Source of the DNA: DATCLA01 sp036564195 | Lineage (GTDB): Bacteria; Bacillota; UBA4882; UBA8346 | DNA: 13,516 nt | Assembly (NCBI GenBank): GCA_036564195.1 | Contig: DATCLA010000044.1 | Location: forward strand, 1 to 13,516 | Reading direction: 5' to 3' | Shown here: positions 12,455 to 13,516 of the stretch, one piece after another | Layout: the number at the start of each line of letters is the position of its first letter | Position numbering within the stretch: the stretch's first letter is position 1 | The notes under the pieces: generated by a model | Seen by the model: only the letters and a program-made list of their open reading frames with translations | Databases searched by the model: none | What the model was told of the DNA's origin: nothing | Program-made: the position numbers and the translations under genes

Positions 12455-13516
12455 GTGGAACGTAAAATCCTTCACGTTGATATGGATGCATTTTTTGCAG
12501 CAGTGGAACAATTGGACAACCCGTCCTATCGGGGAAAACCGGTGATCGTGGGTGGCGATCCCCACGGCCGGGGAGTTGTGTCCACCTGTTCGTATGAAGC
12601 TCGTAAATTTGGAGTCCATTCGGCGATGCCTTTGAAAGAAGCATTGCGCCGCTGTCCCAACGGACTGTTTCTCCCGGTTCGTTCAAGTCGCTACGAGGAG
12701 ATTTCGCAGCGAATCATGGGAATTTTAAGGGAATATACACCATTGGTTGAACCGTTGTCTTTAGATGAGGCTTTTTTGGACCTTACCGGCTCGGAGCGGA
12801 TTTTCGGCCCGGCAGAGACGATTGCTCGTACTATTGTTGACCGAATCGCTTCCGAAATCGGATTGAGTGCTTCGGTCGGGCTGGCGCCTAATAAATTATT
12901 AGCTAAAATCGGGTCTGATTTGAGAAAACCTCATGGATTTGTGGTAATTACCCCGGAGAATGCCTCGCAGTTTTTAGAGAATCTGCCGGTAGGAAAATTA
13001 TGGGGCGTGGGGGCTAAAACCGAGCAAATCTTAAATAAGATGGGAATCCGGACTATCGGGATGCTGGGTCGGGTTGCACCGCACCGGTTAGTGGAGCAGT
13101 TTGGCGAGGTCGGTTACCAGTTGCACCGTTTGGCGCGGGGATTAGATGAACGGCCGGTGCTTGCCGAGGAAGAAGTTAAGAGTATTGGCCATGAGATTAC
13201 TTTTCAGACTGATACCAATGACCGGGATTTTTTAGCCGGGGTTTTACTGTGCCTGGCAGAGCAGGTAGCCCGGAGATTGCGGCAACATCAGGTTAAGGGT
13301 AGAATTATTACCGTAAAGATCCGGGATCACAACTTCAATACCATCAGCAAACGGACGACTTTAGCAACAGCTACAGACTTTGAAGAGCAAATTTACAACG
13401 AAGCTATAGAATTATTCCGGTTAGCACAAGCCCAGTGGGGTAACAGGAAAATCCGGCTGCTGGGGATCAGTGTCAGTGGCTTCGGGCAGCAACAAGGGGT
13501 CCAAATGGGCCTATTT
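12455..13516 (+). CDS. dinB: DNA polymerase IV (Y-family), truncated at window end
   Basis: A translesion DNA polymerase. The frame is open from the GTG at 12455 to the last base (354 codons, no stop). It begins VERKILHVDMDAFFAAVEQ with the first catalytic aspartates and the steric-gate phenylalanine pair. The palm carries PLSLDEAFLDLTGSERIFG, with the catalytic DE, then SVGLAPNKLLAKIGSDLRKPHG. The thumb helix-hairpin-helix (LWGVGAKTEQILNKMGI) and the little finger (SIGHEITFQ...) follow. The final residues QMGLF match the clamp-binding motif that closes Pol IV proteins, so only a few residues are probably missing. GGTGGGG (12443-12449) lies 5 nt before the GTG. It starts 36 nt after the Nudix gene. 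No LexA box is obvious in the gap. Confidence 0.95.
   Translation, partial: MERKILHVDMDAFFAAVEQLDNPSYRGKPVIVGGDPHGRGVVSTCSYEARKFGVHSAMPLKEALRRCPNGLFLPVRSSRYEEISQRIMGILREYTPLVEPLSLDEAFLDLTGSERIFGPAETIARTIVDRIASEIGLSASVGLAPNKLLAKIGSDLRKPHGFVVITPENASQFLENLPVGKLWGVGAKTEQILNKMGIRTIGMLGRVAPHRLVEQFGEVGYQLHRLARGLDERPVLAEEEVKSIGHEITFQTDTNDRDFLAGVLLCLAEQVARRLRQHQVKGRIITVKIRDHNFNTISKRTTLATATDFEEQIYNEAIELFRLAQAQWGNRKIRLLGISVSGFGQQQGVQMGLF

Overview
The window looks like chromosomal DNA of a Bacillota-type (Firmicutes) bacterium. Nearly every gene has a strong AGGAGG-like ribosome binding site 5-11 nt before its start, GTG starts are common, the intergenic DNA is AT-rich, and genes are packed in one direction on the + strand. 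The solute-binding protein has a cleavable signal peptide with no lipobox cysteine. That would fit an outer-membrane-bearing lineage better than a classic Gram-positive, but this is inference. I cannot name the species.

Layout. (1) 1-91: the 3' end of a 5S rRNA gene and its terminator, so an rRNA operon ends here. (2) 92-847: about 750 bp without an intact gene. It holds a decayed second 5S rRNA copy, two short tandem duplications, an isolated 19-bp hairpin, two copies of an AT-rich repeat with a perfect TAAACGTTTA palindrome, and a convincing promoter. (3) 848-9135: a seven-gene co-directional cluster ending at a hairpin terminator. It encodes a TctC/Bug-type solute-binding protein, an EPSP-synthase-family enolpyruvyl transferase, an MFS permease, a LacI-family regulator, TctB, TctA and an MmgE/PrpD-family protein. 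(4) 9136-9766: an intergenic region with a degraded IS3-type orfA remnant on the - strand. (5) 9767-10279: a single GNAT acetyltransferase gene with its own terminator-like hairpin. (6) 10513-13516: a PHP-family phosphoesterase, two Nudix hydrolases and DNA polymerase IV (dinB, cut by the window end just after its clamp-binding motif). The Nudix-Nudix-dinB run fits nucleotide-pool cleaning and lesion bypass.

The main point of interest is the cluster in (3). A tripartite tricarboxylate transporter and an MFS permease would bring in (or exchange) an organic acid. The MmgE/PrpD protein would dehydrate, isomerise or decarboxylate it, and a LacI-type regulator would respond to it. The odd member is the EPSP-synthase homologue. 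Compared by eye with E. coli AroA it keeps the general catalytic framework but differs at several residues that contact shikimate-3-phosphate and PEP (R100, the Ser-Ser-Gln phosphate loop, S197, N336 and K411 in E. coli numbering). I infer that it is a neofunctionalised enolpyruvyl-transferase-fold enzyme acting on another substrate, not the housekeeping AroA, and that the whole cluster may be an undescribed carboxylate uptake and conversion system. The palindromic repeats upstream, with a third degenerate copy just downstream of the promoter, are candidate operators for the cluster's own LacI protein.
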